From positions 1,577,293 through 1,641,292 of the forward strand of contig JAJEKB010021311.1 of NCBI GenBank assembly GCA_022393335.1: a stretch of DNA of 64,000 nucleotides, written 5' to 3'. The stretch comes from Macrotrachela quadricornifera. Lineage: Eukaryota > Rotifera > Eurotatoria > Philodinida > Philodinidae. Below, piece after piece: positions 35,148-47,434 of the stretch. Numbering within the stretch: the first letter of the stretch is position 1; each line of letters starts with the position of its first letter. The notes under the pieces were generated by a model. The model worked only from the letters and a program-made list of their open reading frames with translations. It was not told the DNA's origin and ran no database searches. Position numbers and translations under genes: made by a program.

Positions 35148-37389
35148 ATGGGTTGTGGCCTTGGCCGATATTTAGAGGTTGCAGAAAGTAATCGCTTCAA
35201 TACAGCAAATACTAATGGTTTAAGCACAAAAAAACCCAATACCTACGGTACAGCAAATACTAGTGGTTTAAGCACAAGAAAATCCAACACCTACGGTACA
35301 GCAAATACTAATGGTTTAAACACAACAAAACCCAATGCCTACGGTACAGCAAATACTAGTAGCTCAAGCACAACAAAAACTAATGCCTTGAGTACAGCAA
35401 AAAGAGATGAGTCAGGTACAGTAATAGGTATTGATTTGGGTACAGCATATTCATGCGTTGCTATATTTCAAAATGGTAAAGTTGAAATTATTCCTAATGA
35501 ACAAGGAAATCGAACAACAGCATCTTATATTGCATTCAATGATAATCAACGTTTAATTGGTGATCAAGCTAAAAACCAAGCATCTATGAATCCATACAAT
35601 ACAATTTTTGATTCTAAACGACTTATTGGTCGAAAATTTAATGATCCAACTGTTCAAGCTGATATGAAACATTGGCCATTTAAAGTTATTAATGATAATG
35701 GAAGACCTAAAATAGAAGTTAAGTATAAAAATGAAACAAAATTGTTTGTACCGGAAGAAATCTCATCAATGGTATTAATCAAAATGAAACAAATGGCAGA
35801 AACATATATTGGTAAAACAGTCTCTTCAGCTGTTATTACTGTTCCAGCTTCTTTCAATGATTCTCAGCGTCAATCAACAAAAGATGCTGGTATTATTGCT
35901 GGTCTTAATGTCTTACGTCTTATAAATGAATCAACGGCTGCTGCTATTGCTTATGGCTTCAATAAACAAATATCTAATGAGAGAAATATTCTTGTTTTTG
36001 ATTTGGGTGGTGGAACTTTAAATGTATCAATAGTTACAATTATAAACGGATTATTTGAAGTTAAATCAACAGCTGGTAATGAACATTTAGGAGGTGAAGA
36101 TTTTGATAATCTAATGGTTAAACATTTTGTTCAGGAATTTAAGCAAAAAAATAATAAAGATTTATCAGAAAATAAACATGCTCTTCGTCGTTTACGCACT
36201 GCTTGTGAATATGCTAAAGTAAAGTGATATGAAGAAAAACTTTTTTTATTTCTCTTTCTTTTTTTAGCTTAATTTATCTTCATCATCCAAGGCATCAATT
36301 GAACTCGATTCATTACATGAAGGAATTGATTTCTATTCAACAATAACTCGTACTCGTTTTGAAGAACTTAATTCTTATTTATTTTGTTCAATACTCCAAC
36401 CTGTTAAAAAAGCTTTACATGATGCTAGAATGGATAAATCACATATTGATGAGATAGTTCTTGTCGGTGGTTCAACACGTATACCAAAAATACAAGAACT
36501 TTTACAAGATTTCTTTAATGATAAAGAATTAAATAAATCAATTAATCCAGATGAAGCTGTTGCTTATGGTGCTGCTATTCAAGCTGCTATTTTATCTGGT
36601 AACAAATCAGAACAACTCAGAGATTTACTCCTATCTGATGTTGTATCTTTTTCACTGGTAATTGACATAATGAAGAATCTTCTTGTAACTTTATTTTCTT
36701 TTAAAAGGGTATGGAAACAAATGGTGATGTTATGACAACACTGATTGAACGTAATACGAAAATTCCAGTTAAAAAAACACAAACATTTACAACTCGCTCG
36801 GATAATCAGTTTGCTCTCCATATTAACGTTTATGAAGGTGAACATTCAGTAACACGAGATAATCATTTACTTGGAAGTTTTGGATGTTTTCCTATTCCAC
36901 CAGTACGTCGTGGTCTACCAAAGATTCAAGTTACATTTGATATTGATGAAAATGGAATTTTAAATGTTTCAGCTGTGGACATAACTACTGGAGTAAAGAA
37001 TAAAATGACAATTACAAATAATAATGGACGTTTATCAAAAAATGAAATTGAACGTATGATTATTGATGCTACAAAATATAAAAAAGAAGATGAACTAGAA
37101 CGTGATCGTATTAATGCCAAAATATCACTTGAATCATATTGTTATGAAATAAAAACAGCAATAAATGATGAAAGTATAGGATATAGAATCAATGATTATG
37201 ATAAGAAGAAAATAATTGAGATTATTGAAGAAACATTGACATGGTTGGAAATATCTCAAGTAAGATATATTTTATCTTTATTTATTTTCTATTTGATTTT
37301 TTTAGTTTGATGAAAAAGCAAAATTTGAAAACAAATTGAAAGAAATCGAAAAAATTTTTCTATGCAGAGTTTTTGAGACTGAAGTATGA
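35148..37389 (+). CDS. divergent cytosolic-type Hsp70 with N-terminal repeat extension (698 aa)
   Basis: Four exons: 35148-36218, 36268-36657, 36708-37259 and 37306-37389. Three short introns (46-50 bases) are all in phase 0. Residues 19-82 are four 16-residue Thr/Asn/Ser-rich repeats absent from ordinary Hsp70. The ATPase domain starts at about residue 92 and keeps KRLIGRKF, the [11 protein letters not shown] block and DLGGGT. Key positions differ from the consensus: GIDLGTAYS (second Thr is Ala100), [11 protein letters not shown] (the switch proline is Ser262) and LNVS in place of FDVS (Asn292 where Asp is usual). The substrate domain follows, with diverged linker and loops ([24 protein letters not shown]). 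The lid is short and the protein ends FETEV without EEVD. It is intact, so probably made, but likely has altered ATPase and no TPR-cochaperone tail. It could be an ageing paralog. Confidence 0.85.
35202..35393 (+). repeat. four 48-bp tandem repeats inside the Hsp70 gene
   Basis: Four in-frame 48-base units encode [20 protein letters not shown] segments. The first three are close copies; the fourth is diverged (Ser-rich). Unit length is a multiple of three, so copy changes would keep the frame. Confidence 0.88.
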
Positions 37390-40300
37390 AATTCATGTCT
37401 TCGTTAACGTTGCTACCCGAATACAAAATGTCGAAAGTGGCGAAGCTGTGATAGATAATACTTATTCTTAAATAAAAATAAATTATCAGTAAATCGTTCT
37501 ATCTTATCTATTTAGGTATTCTCGATATATATTTTTTCATTTTAGTTTTTTTGGTTCTAGCAGTCTTATTCTTAATTATTCTATTTTTATTTAATCATTA
37601 CTTATTTTCTTTTTGATCTTTCTAATCGCCGATTTGAGTGATCAATAAGTTTATTGTAAACATTTATTTAATACTTAAAGTATTCTCAAAATGCTATTAT
37701 ATATCTTAATTAAACAAGAAAAACTAACATTGATTACTCTTAAAAATTAGAAGCTAATAATTCATATTTTTTCTACTGATTCTGTCTTAATCTAACACAT
37801 CAGCAATATAATCATCACTCTGTTTGATACGTGTAACAAAATCATTCTATGGGAATGAGATGACTATCTTGAAGATAATTTTATGCTTGAACTATCATAA
37901 CATATTTTAGTCTTGTCCAAAGTTCTCATCAAATGACTTCTTCTTCTATTATTTATTTTGCACAAATTATAAATAAAAAACTATACACGACAAAGAGAAT
38001 AAGAATAAAAATATTATGGTAATTGTCACGGTCTATTATTCAAATGTCTGCTACATCTGTGGAAAGGTTTAAATTCTTCATGATACACTCAAATAATTAT
38101 TAAGTTTATCTAGAAATCCAAATTAAGTGCAAATCATATATCCTTAATAATAATTAGTAATGCGTTATTCAACAATGAAATAGTTAATTCAGATGAAAGT
38201 AATTCAACACAATATTTATTATTTATTATTCGTAAAGCAACTATATGAGTTGTACATTTATAATGGATAATAAATTTTTTATATGATTTATTAATAACCT
38301 CAATTTCATATAGATTATTTATTATTAACTTAATTAATAGATATGTACTAAACGTTATTAGTAATAGATCTAGATTTTTTCAGTATGCTAGATCTTACTT
38401 TCAAAGCATGTGATAGAGATAAAACTTATAGAGATATGTAACATTCTAAGTTCAGAACGGACACAATTTTTTTGATGAAATTTGAAATCTATTGATGAAT
38501 TTCTGATTTTAGTTCACTATTAAATTCTAAAAGTATAATACAGTTAGCACATGATTCTGGAATTAAAGAATATCTATTTTTCCAGATTATTAAAGATACT
38601 TTTATTTATGAAAAAGCTATATATTAAACTTCTGGACAAATTGATATATTTTATTCCGAAAAAGTATTTATCTCTTTATCTTTCTCAATTCCTGAATTAA
38701 TCACTTTTATCAACAATAATTAAGCCTATTTATTTCATTTCAAGAGTGAAAGATGTATCAGACAAATAATAATAAAATTAACTCAGAAACTAAAAAAATA
38801 AAGATTTTGAAAGTATTATGCAATACTAGTTCTAAATCATGATTATGTTGAAAGATGAAGAGATAAATACTTTCCGAAATAAAATATAATCGTTTATTGC
38901 AGAATTAGATGGTCAATATTTTGATAAAAAAAAATAAAACATTCGCAATAAATCAAGGATTGAGATATTAATTAAATAGAAGATTTAAGGAAAATATCAG
39001 CTATAATTTATGTTAAACAAATTTCTATTGACTTAATAATGTTGAATGAAATTTATGTTATATTTTCATATACATATAAATGTGTAAATGATAATATGTA
39101 ATTATTATATATATATATCTAAAAATCATGATCAAATTAAAAAATTTAAAGTCAAATCAACTGATAATCTAAATATACTTGAATAGAAATTATTTACCAT
39201 ATTTACTCTGACAACACATGAATTTCTTCTTGATTTTATTCACATAAATGCACTTTCATTTACAAACTCTTACAATATGACAAAGAAATTTAATGTTTCA
39301 ATAGATGTTGTGGGAAAAAACCCACCGTTGCACACACGTACAATAGTATATAAGTAGTTATTTTAAAAATTTTTTCCATTAGCGCTTACAATTTTTGAAG
39401 ACGTATATTAATGTATGTATAGCTATTTTTTTTCTAACAGTGTTTATAATGGCACGGGTCTACAGCAGAAGCAAAATGTACGAAACATCTGCTATTCTCA
39501 AAATTTAATATATAAAAAATTATTTTCAATTTTAAAATATATCTTTTAACTATGTATAGATCGTGGTTTATCAGATAAAGATTGTATGTATGTATGTTTA
39601 GTCAAACGATATAAACATTGTTTTATTAAGTGATGCAAAATTGCATTAATTTTATTTTTCAATTTCATACTGCACACAGGTATCCTAGATGCTTGATTGT
39701 TTTTTTTGTTATTAGAAAGAGCATAGTCAAAAGTGTGTACAAATGTATTATTTCATTTCATATTTGCTTTTAAAATTCAAACAAAAAAAAAATAAGATGA
39801 AAGAGAAACAACGAATGTTTCACTATTTTTGACATTACTTTTTTACATTTCAACTTTTTGAATTAAATTTCTTTTTGGGAAGATGCTAGAAATACTGCTC
39901 TAGAGGACAATATATGAGTGATAGAGCGTCATTTTCTTAGGAGAGATTAAAAAAAAGTTTCGAAACGATGATGAATTAATTAAAATAAAGTAATTGAGAA
40001 TTTTTATAATTATTATAATTGACTGAGAGACATTTTTACGGTATTATTAATACTATTTTCTTGATTTGACAATAAAGAGAAGTTTTACAAATAAAGTACC
40101 GAATAGAATAATTGAAATAAACATCAATTCTTTGGAGCTTTCCTATAAACAGCACAGTCGTTTCAGTTACCAGTGAAGAGTTATTTGAAAAAAGAAATTT
40201 TTTATGTAATACACTCAACAAAAAGTCTTCTCAAGCCTAATGAGTCAACTGTCTATTTTTACTGTATAAACTAATCATACCGATAATCGTTAGTTTATAA

Positions 40301-41637
40301 AATGAAGTTAAAGTAACACATATATTCATAGCGACCATTTTGAAACTGGAAATATTGTAGGTGCGACATGAGAAATTTATCACAGAGAGAAATAGGATAT
40401 TTTTAATGTTCGATCATTCAATGTTTGTTTTGAACTATAATCTTGAGATATATAGCTACTGAATATATCCATTTTCTCATTATCCTTTGCAAAATTAAAT
40501 GATCTTATATCTTGATTTTGTATAGAGGGATGGGATTATATTTTTGTACCATGTCGTTTGACATAAATTACAATGTAAATATGTATCTTTCCTACTTTTA
40601 GATAATAACTATTTTTCCTTATTTAAGTATTCATTAATTGATATATTATCAAATAAAATGTCCACGAAAGCATCAGGTGAGCAACAAGATGACAACTTGG
40701 TTATTTGTACCACAAATAAAATCGATATTGATATAAAACTTCTTCGGAATCTTATTAATATCTTCTAGAAAACGTGTAGTGATCTTTTGACAGACGTTTC
40801 CTACATAGATTGTTATCATTCAGAGATGGGACCAGTCTGGGAACTAGTTTCAGATAGACCAATACAATTTGACTCAATTATTTTATTGATTCGCATCTGC
40901 TCTCTTATTTTTATACATATTGTCCTAGGCGCATTAGTTTTCTTTTCTGAACCAAAGGATCTTACATTCAAAAGATGTATGCATGTATGTCTCCTTCTGC
41001 CAGTCAGGTAATTTTCATAAAGTGGATTCAAGGAGCGAAAGGCAAGACTTTGGAAATGTGTACTCAGCTTGTATTCCAAAAATATTTTAGAGTAGATAGA
41101 GTCTCAGCTTTTCTTCTTTGGAATGTTCTATATCTACAATTTCGCGAACATTTGACTTGCTATTTACAAAGTCACATTGTTCTTTTTGAAAAGGAAACCT
41201 AGATAAGAATGGAGCAGATCAGTTTGTTACTGATCAATCGAATCGTGAGTGACATAGGTGAAATGTTACCAAAGACATTGTATACACAAACACGAAATGA
41301 ACGAAGATATAAGAATCTATTGTATCCATATCAGTAAGGCGCAAGGTTTTTAATTAGTTGCAAACTCCTTCAAAAGAATCGAAGGAAATTTTTTTAATTT
41401 TCACTGTGAATAAATTTTGGTTAACTAAAGAGAAAACTGTGCTAGCTCTTAGCCTAATTAATATACTAAGAAAACTTGAATTCTTTTTTTTATAGAGATT
41501 TTTCGATGACCTTAAATTCGAGATTTTTAATAAAATTTAACAACAGAATAATCCAAGTCTCTTAGAAATGTAACATTTAATAAGTACTGTTAAAGTTGAA
41601 TTAAAACAACGAAAAGAACATATATATAGTGTTTCTT
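37390..41637. other. gene desert
   Basis: Very AT-rich. Frames at 40787-41202 on both strands lack domains or coherent splice sites. An inverted repeat at 38649-38890 is listed separately. Nothing else supported. Confidence 0.45.
38649..38890. repeat. 38-bp inverted repeat with ~165-bp loop
   Basis: ATATTTTATTCCGAAAAAGT and the following TATTTATCTCTTTATC (38649-38686) recur inverted at about 38853-38890 with a few mismatches. Possibly the end of a small foldback element; no target duplication found. Confidence 0.5.
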
Positions 41638-42562
41638 ATGACTTACTTAGATGTTATGAATGACATAAATTATAAAAGCTATTCTTTCATTTTAGCTGGT
41701 TCTCTTTGTTATGAATGTTCATCCAACGTGGCTGATTATTGGTGTACCGATTGTGAATGCGATTTGTGCGAAGAATGTTCTACCAAACTACACCAGGGAC
41801 GTAAACTTTCTCAACATCAACGGATGCCCATTGAAAAAAAATTGAAGTCAGATGAGGATCATCCTGATGAACCTCATTCTAAAAAGCATAAAAATGATGC
41901 TGTATTCAACATAACTAATGATGTAAGTATTGAATTAGAGTTATCAGGACATTATAAAACTAAATTATACTGTACAATTAGTTAAAGGAACTGTTTGTGA
42001 AGGCACAAGAATGTTTGAAGGATAAAGTGGACAAAACGAATGGCTTAATGGATGACAATGAGAATGTAGATATACAGAAGATTGTAAAAATTTTCAAAAC
42101 GTTACGAGAAATGATTGATAAGTATGAAGAAACTCTGAAAGTTCAGATTCTTACCATCGAACAAAAGAATAAACCATCAACCGAAGAATATTTAAAAATA
42201 ATCGAAAGCAAACAACAGGCACTATCAAGTGAAATTAGACAATTCGAACAACTAGTTTCTACCAAAAATGACGTCCAATTATTACAAGATAATACCAGAC
42301 TAACATCTTTCTTACAACAATATATAAACGAACTGTCCACACTGAAATCACCAGTGAAAATCAGCTGTTGTATTGATAATATTGATCAGTTAGAAAGTGA
42401 AATCAAAGATGTTCTCAATCGAATATGTGTTATAGGTAATTGTTTCATAGATTTTTGCTTTCCTTCTAGCTGAATTGTTTTCGTTTCATATTAGAGGAAA
42501 TTTTTAAAATTTTTAAAAAATTGCCGAATCAAATCGAAAATACATGTTATTCTTACTGCTGA
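41638..42562 (+). CDS. B-box zinc finger and coiled-coil protein (TRIM-like, no RING)
   Basis: Exon one carries a B-box: CYEC, then CTDC, CDLC, EEC, and His at HQGRKLSQH, matching the C-x2-C-x8-C-x2-C-x4-C-x2-C-x4-H-x7-H layout. A lysine-rich linker (EPHSKKHKND) follows. A 59-base intron (41923-41981, GTAAGT to TTAG) joins in phase 0 to a helical coiled-coil region (LREMIDKYEETLKVQIL, IRQFEQLVSTKND). A donor after 42435 (G/GTAATT) and acceptor at 42493 suggest a short last exon ending near 42562; this exon is tentative. Start uncertain: the in-frame ATG at 41638 is used, but an acceptor (TTTTAG at 41693-41698) just before AGSLCYEC suggests an upstream first exon I could not find. B-box/coiled-coil proteins oligomerise and often act in ubiquitin or innate-immune pathways; without a RING no E3 activity is claimed. 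Confidence 0.68.
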
Positions 42563-43208
42563 AGTATTGCATAGATTTCAAGCTCGAATCTTCATTAAAG
42601 ATAGCTTTTCTAAAATAATCATTTATTTTATTTCTTAATCAATCGAATTTATTGTGATATAATTAAGTAGATTTTTTTAGATTGTGTTCGTTCTTCTGAA
42701 AACAAAAAATATTTTAAGATATCGAGAAATAAACGAAACATGAGATTAAGGATGGGAACGGAAAGAAACGCATTCGCTACATAGATTTTTTGAAAATGAT
42801 CAAAATTCTAATATTTATTTTGAGAGACATATTAGAATTAAAACCAACAATTGGCAACATAAATATTCTTACACATATAATTATCTTAATCATTAGAATA
42901 TTTGATAATTGCATTCTGCACATTTAGCATTTTCATATCTCATCTAATGAAATAAGATACTTTTTAGAATTGATATTTATCTATTTATGTGAAGTTTATT
43001 CGATCATTGTCTTTAAATACGACAGAATGAAATGAGTTGCTATCGTAATGTTTTATTGAAGTACTCATACTGAGAAATCTCACTTATCATTGTATTTACT
43101 TCTTATAAGGAGAGTTTCGAAAAAATTTTATAGCAGGTCTTCAAATTGAGGGTTCTTCTCGCTCTGCTTGAATTATACCCACTAGAATACCTTCAAAGTA
43201 TACAGAAA
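42563..43208. other. intergenic
   Basis: AT-rich spacer. A splice-acceptor-like ATACAG lies immediately before the next ATG (43206). Confidence 0.4.
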
Positions 43209-43655
43209 ATGATAATTATTCTACCTATTTTATTGTATTTATATTGCATATTTGTAAATTCATGTTTAGAATTTGCCGCTCCGGGCACTTATGGACAGTT
43301 GCATTGTGAAGGTCGTCCTTGTGTCAAATGCGGCAAATGCCGTGACTGGTACTATGAGGGTGATCTAGAAACATGGCGATGGATAGTAAATGTGAAAAAT
43401 TGGGATGAAGCCGAACGGAAGCAATGGGACAATGATAACTATGCGAAACGTTTCAAGCGTCGTAATGACTCCACATGTTGTGGTCGGTTTGGTTATTATT
43501 ATGATCGTTATAATCGTAGTAAATATTATGGTGGTCATATACAAATTACTGAGGTTATCGATATAGATCGTTATTTTCGTGGTCTTCCTGAAATTGTTTA
43601 TTCTTTTTCTTATGGTCCTTATTGTCAGTGTTCAGACAATGCTAAAGAAAAATGA
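43209..43655 (+). CDS. secreted cysteine/tryptophan-rich protein (148 aa)
   Basis: The ATG at 43209 is chosen because it opens a textbook signal peptide (MIIILPILLYLYCIFVNS). The frame is open further upstream but without another ATG. The mature part has clustered cysteines (CEGRPCVKCGKC), then an aromatic-rich block (WYYEGDLETWRWIVNVKNWD), a charged KRFKRR segment, CC, a Tyr-rich stretch (GYYYDRYNRSKYY) and a CQC near the end. I recall similar sequences only from rotifers and assign no function. One potential N-glycosylation site (NRS) and another (NDS) are visible. It probably acts outside the cell. An AG just 5-prime of the ATG would suit either an untranslated first exon or spliced-leader addition. 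Confidence 0.68.
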   Translation: MIIILPILLYLYCIFVNSCLEFAAPGTYGQLHCEGRPCVKCGKCRDWYYEGDLETWRWIVNVKNWDEAERKQWDNDNYAKRFKRRNDSTCCGRFGYYYDRYNRSKYYGGHIQITEVIDIDRYFRGLPEIVYSFSYGPYCQCSDNAKEK

Positions 43656-45616
43656 ATTTTTGCAAAATTATGAAAATTTTTAAGGCAATTTTGTTGTGTT
43701 GCTTTTTTTTTACACAATAAAAAGGGCATAATTATGATCACATAACACTTTCCAATGGTGTCCAACATGGGTCGGGTTGGGTCATTCATCAGAGTACATT
43801 TATGCGCAAAAGTCATTTTGAATATTTATTTTGTGTTTGGGAGTTCGATTACAGTATACAAAAAAGCTTAGCTATACAAGGACTTATGCATCATTATACT
43901 TTTTTCCTATATTCTGCTTTCTCTTCATTGATAAAAGACAATAACGTATAGCAACTACACTGTCTGTTATTAATGATACAGAGGTCCCAACAAGAAGATA
44001 ATAAAGAACAAAAATAAATTTTATTAGATAATCTCGCTGTTCTAACTGCTTAATGTTGACGAAGAAAAGGTCAATAACATTCCCTTTATTTTCAACAACG
44101 AAATGAGAGGAACAAAGAGAAAGAATTGAAAAATTCAATTTTTAAGAGAAAAATCTTCAAACTAATGAGTATTTAGATTCTTAAAAATCAAGTATTTTTG
44201 TATTAACTGACAGAAGTCTGTTATTCTCGGGTCGGATCATCGAAAACTTGACCCATGTTGGATACTGTTTCCCAATCAAGCTTGAAAGCTTAAGAAACGC
44301 ATGTAGACGCAACATCATTGATGCGACATGGCATGCGTGTGAACTTGCCAGAGACCAAACTATATTCACGAGTTCACGCATGAAAATTTCCGCAGGTACA
44401 CACTTAATATTTTCACTACAGGCATGCAGAAATATACAAAAAATTTTTTTCTAGAGATACGCTTCCAACATACATACTTTGTTGTATAAGACGAACTTTT
44501 TCATCATTTGATCATTGCATTACATTAGAAATACGATGAAAATTGAAAAATATAATGATCATTCGTTAGCTTTCGAAAATGTGTATACATGAATAGTAAT
44601 AATTATCAAGAATTTGAAAAGACGGACAAGCTTTTTGAGCTAATATATGTGGTTATAGAAGAGCAATTTCATTTTTACGAGAAATAGATAAATATATGTC
44701 AATGAAAAACCTATTCACTATTAATTTTCATAAATAAAACCTTTTTTGTATTGATATGCAGAAATTGGAGAAAATCTGACCATCTTGCAAGTATACACAG
44801 CTGTTACTTTGGCATTTCTACCGCTAATCATGTTTTTTACATAAACATGGAATATCGCGCATGCAATTAAACAAAAGAAAGGATATTTTGAACATGAATA
44901 CATGTTTCAAAAAACTTCTTGCAAATACACACGTTTTTTAAACGTCCACATTTGATTGGAATGTTTGGTAATTTATTGTGAAAGATGAAATAAATGCGTT
45001 TTAAAAGATCAGTTAACTTTTGAAAATTTTCTCGAATATCATAGCAAGTCAAACTGAAAATTATAATAATAGAATTATGAGATATTATGTATACTTTTAG
45101 CTGTGTAATAGTGATTGAATCTTATTGACAATATAACATATGAACAAATTCATTTGAGCTTTTTCTAGTGTCCTTTCAATTGACTTTTGGCTAAAAATTG
45201 TAGTTGAAGAATTATTCTCATAATAGATATTTCTAAAGAATGTATTCTATATATTGATGATGGCGTATAATGAAAGGAAGAAAAGAAAGTTTTCCCACAA
45301 CACCAATAATATTCTCTTTTCCCTCGTTCTGTTTCCTATCATCATAGAATAGCAACGATATGAATGACTCATTTTATGACAATCAATATAGATCATTCCC
45401 TTTACATGAAAATCTCCCATTTTACAGTACTATTCATATAAATACTCGAATAAATTTCAATTATTTGTATCAACAACCAACATTATCTTCAATTACAAAA
45501 CAATTTATTTTAATATCAAATTCAACTTCAAAAATAAAAAGTATGAGTAATAATAATTCTTTTTTGTTTTTATATTAAAATATTTATTTTCATTGTTTAA
45601 TTTTTTTCTATTAGAA
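43656..45616. other. intergenic with a weak inverted pair
   Basis: CCAACATGGGTC at about 43763 and GACCCATGTTGG at about 44250 are inverted copies with similar flanks and may mark a ~500-bp foldback relic. The frame at 45360-45578 has no recognisable feature and could be 5-prime untranslated sequence of the next gene. Confidence 0.35.
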
Positions 45617-46020
45617 ATGAAACTTTCAATTGTTTTTTCATTATTTATGGTATTAGTAATGATTAGTACGTATGTTATGAGTGCTGTTATTCCTGAATCA
45701 GATGAATTAACAATAGTTGATCCTGAATCTCTATCTCTTAATAGTAATTTATTTCTTTTATTGTTACATTTTTAGAATAAAATAAATTTGAATTATATTA
45801 ATATTTAGATGAAAATCAAAATGATGGATTAATCCGTCATCGTCGTTCTTGTGATTGTTGGACAACAACTGGTCGATGTATGTCTTATGGTAGTTATCAA
45901 TGTTATTTTTCTGGTCGACCAAGTATTGTTCAATGTGTTGGTGGAAATCGTTGGATAAAAATTAGTACTTGTCCATCATCATGTAGATCATGGGGAAATG
46001 ATCAACCTTATTGTAGTTAA
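45617..46020 (+). CDS. small secreted eight-cysteine peptide precursor (112 aa), two exons
   Basis: Exon one (45617-45743) encodes a signal peptide (LSIVFSLFMVLVMISTYVMS) and an acidic pro-segment (PESDELTIVDPES). A 65-base intron (45744-45808, GT to AG) joins in phase 1 to exon two (45809-46020). Exon two begins with more pro-segment, then a basic RHRR that looks like a proprotein-convertase site. After it comes a mature part of about 57 residues with eight cysteines, spaced C-x-C early, then single cysteines, and C-P-S-S-C late. The layout (signal, acidic pro-part, dibasic site, disulfide-rich core) is that of antimicrobial or other secreted disulfide-rich peptides. No family is recognised, so host-defence function is inference. 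An AG lies directly before the ATG. Confidence 0.72.
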
Positions 46021-46929
46021 ACTATTAGAGAAGATTTTTCTAACTAATCATTAATTATTTCCTCTATCTTTTTTACATATATTTTCATGTATCAATTTAA
46101 AAGGATTATTTCTGTTTGTTTCCGTGTGTTGATATTTAAACCAGAAATAAAACGAATCAAAATGAATATTTTATGAGAAGAAAATTCTTATCAGCAACAA
46201 AAGTAAACGAGTGTGAGTATAAGATAAATAACTGAAGAATAGAAGCATTTTTTGCAAATTTACAGTTTTCATCATTAAAATAGAAGACCAAGATACACTT
46301 TTGTAAGTCTTAACTGAATCTTGTTAAAACAAAATGACCTTAGCTATAAAAAAATTCAAAAGATAGCCTTGAATGATATAACATCTAAGTTGTCTTTCGA
46401 GTCAAAGTAGTAGCATAGCCACAGACGGGCTGAGATTGGCTGAGCCAATCCCAAAATGCTTGTTAAGTGTTTCAAGAAAACTTACGATATAAAATATAAA
46501 AGATGCCACGTCATATTGTTTCTCAAATATAAGTCTTCGATTAATTTTTTTAGCGATTATTTATTGTTAGACAGTTGTTCCTCATGCTCTTTTCCCATTT
46601 GTTCTCTATGTTCTCTTTCCATATAATACTAGCCATTTTGTTACATCCATTATGTCTTCTCTCTTCGTATAATGTCATATACTAGGCTATTTAATAGTAG
46701 TTCGTATATCTCTATTTGCTTTCTTTTTATACGTTGTGTTCTTCTAATGTTTTGAGTTTATGGGGAATTTGATTTTGCGTCGAATTCAAACATAACGGTA
46801 TCTTTAACCAATATCAGCGAAGGTACACAATATTTATGATGGTGATAGTCTAATCCATATAGTAATAAGATCTATATAATAATTTTACTGTCTAAGTGGC
46901 ATAGTACTGTATATCATTTAAACGCTTCA
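46021..46929. other. intergenic, nothing supported
   Basis: AT-rich. No open frame with features. Confidence 0.4.
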
Positions 46930-47110
46930 TCCGTTGGCTGCGATGTTTTTGAAAACTTGAATAGTTGAATCGTTGAAAACTTTAAGTATTCAATAATTGA
47001 ATAGTAGAGTACTTGAATATTTGAATACTTGAATACTTAAGTACTTGAGACCTTGAATAGTTGAAAACTTTAAGTATTCAACAATTGAATACTTGAATTC
47101 AGTTTTCAAG
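46930..47110 (+). repeat. degenerate TTGAATACTT tandem repeat
   Basis: Variants of TTGAATACTT and TTGAAAACTTTAAGTATTCA recur about fifteen times, including a larger duplicated block (46962-47005 and 47054-47095). Both strands are represented because TTGAATACTT and AAGTATTCAA are partly palindromic. Confidence 0.65.
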
Positions 47111-47434
47111 TTTGGCACTACTGACAATACAATGAATACATCTCTCTTGAAAATTCATCTTTTCTATGACAGTATATTCTAATTCACTGATTCACATTCT
47201 ATCACAATACTTACAATTAATATAGACGAAAATCATGCATATCAGAGCCTTTTATTCGTTGCTTCGTTACATTGCATAGCAATTACAATAAGCTTTGAAG
47301 CAAACACAAAAGAACAAAAAATCTCAGTTGAAATACTTTTATTTCGTTGAAAACAAGTATTTGTTTGTCATGGTTAACGAAGGATGACCAAAATATGATT
47401 ATTATTGTTTAAAGAGTATGATGTTGTCAACTTG

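Noticed and set aside
40787..41202. Overlapping frames on both strands upstream of the B-box gene as its first exon
   Set aside because: No reading keeps a phase-1 donor to the acceptor at 41698, and no domain is recognised.
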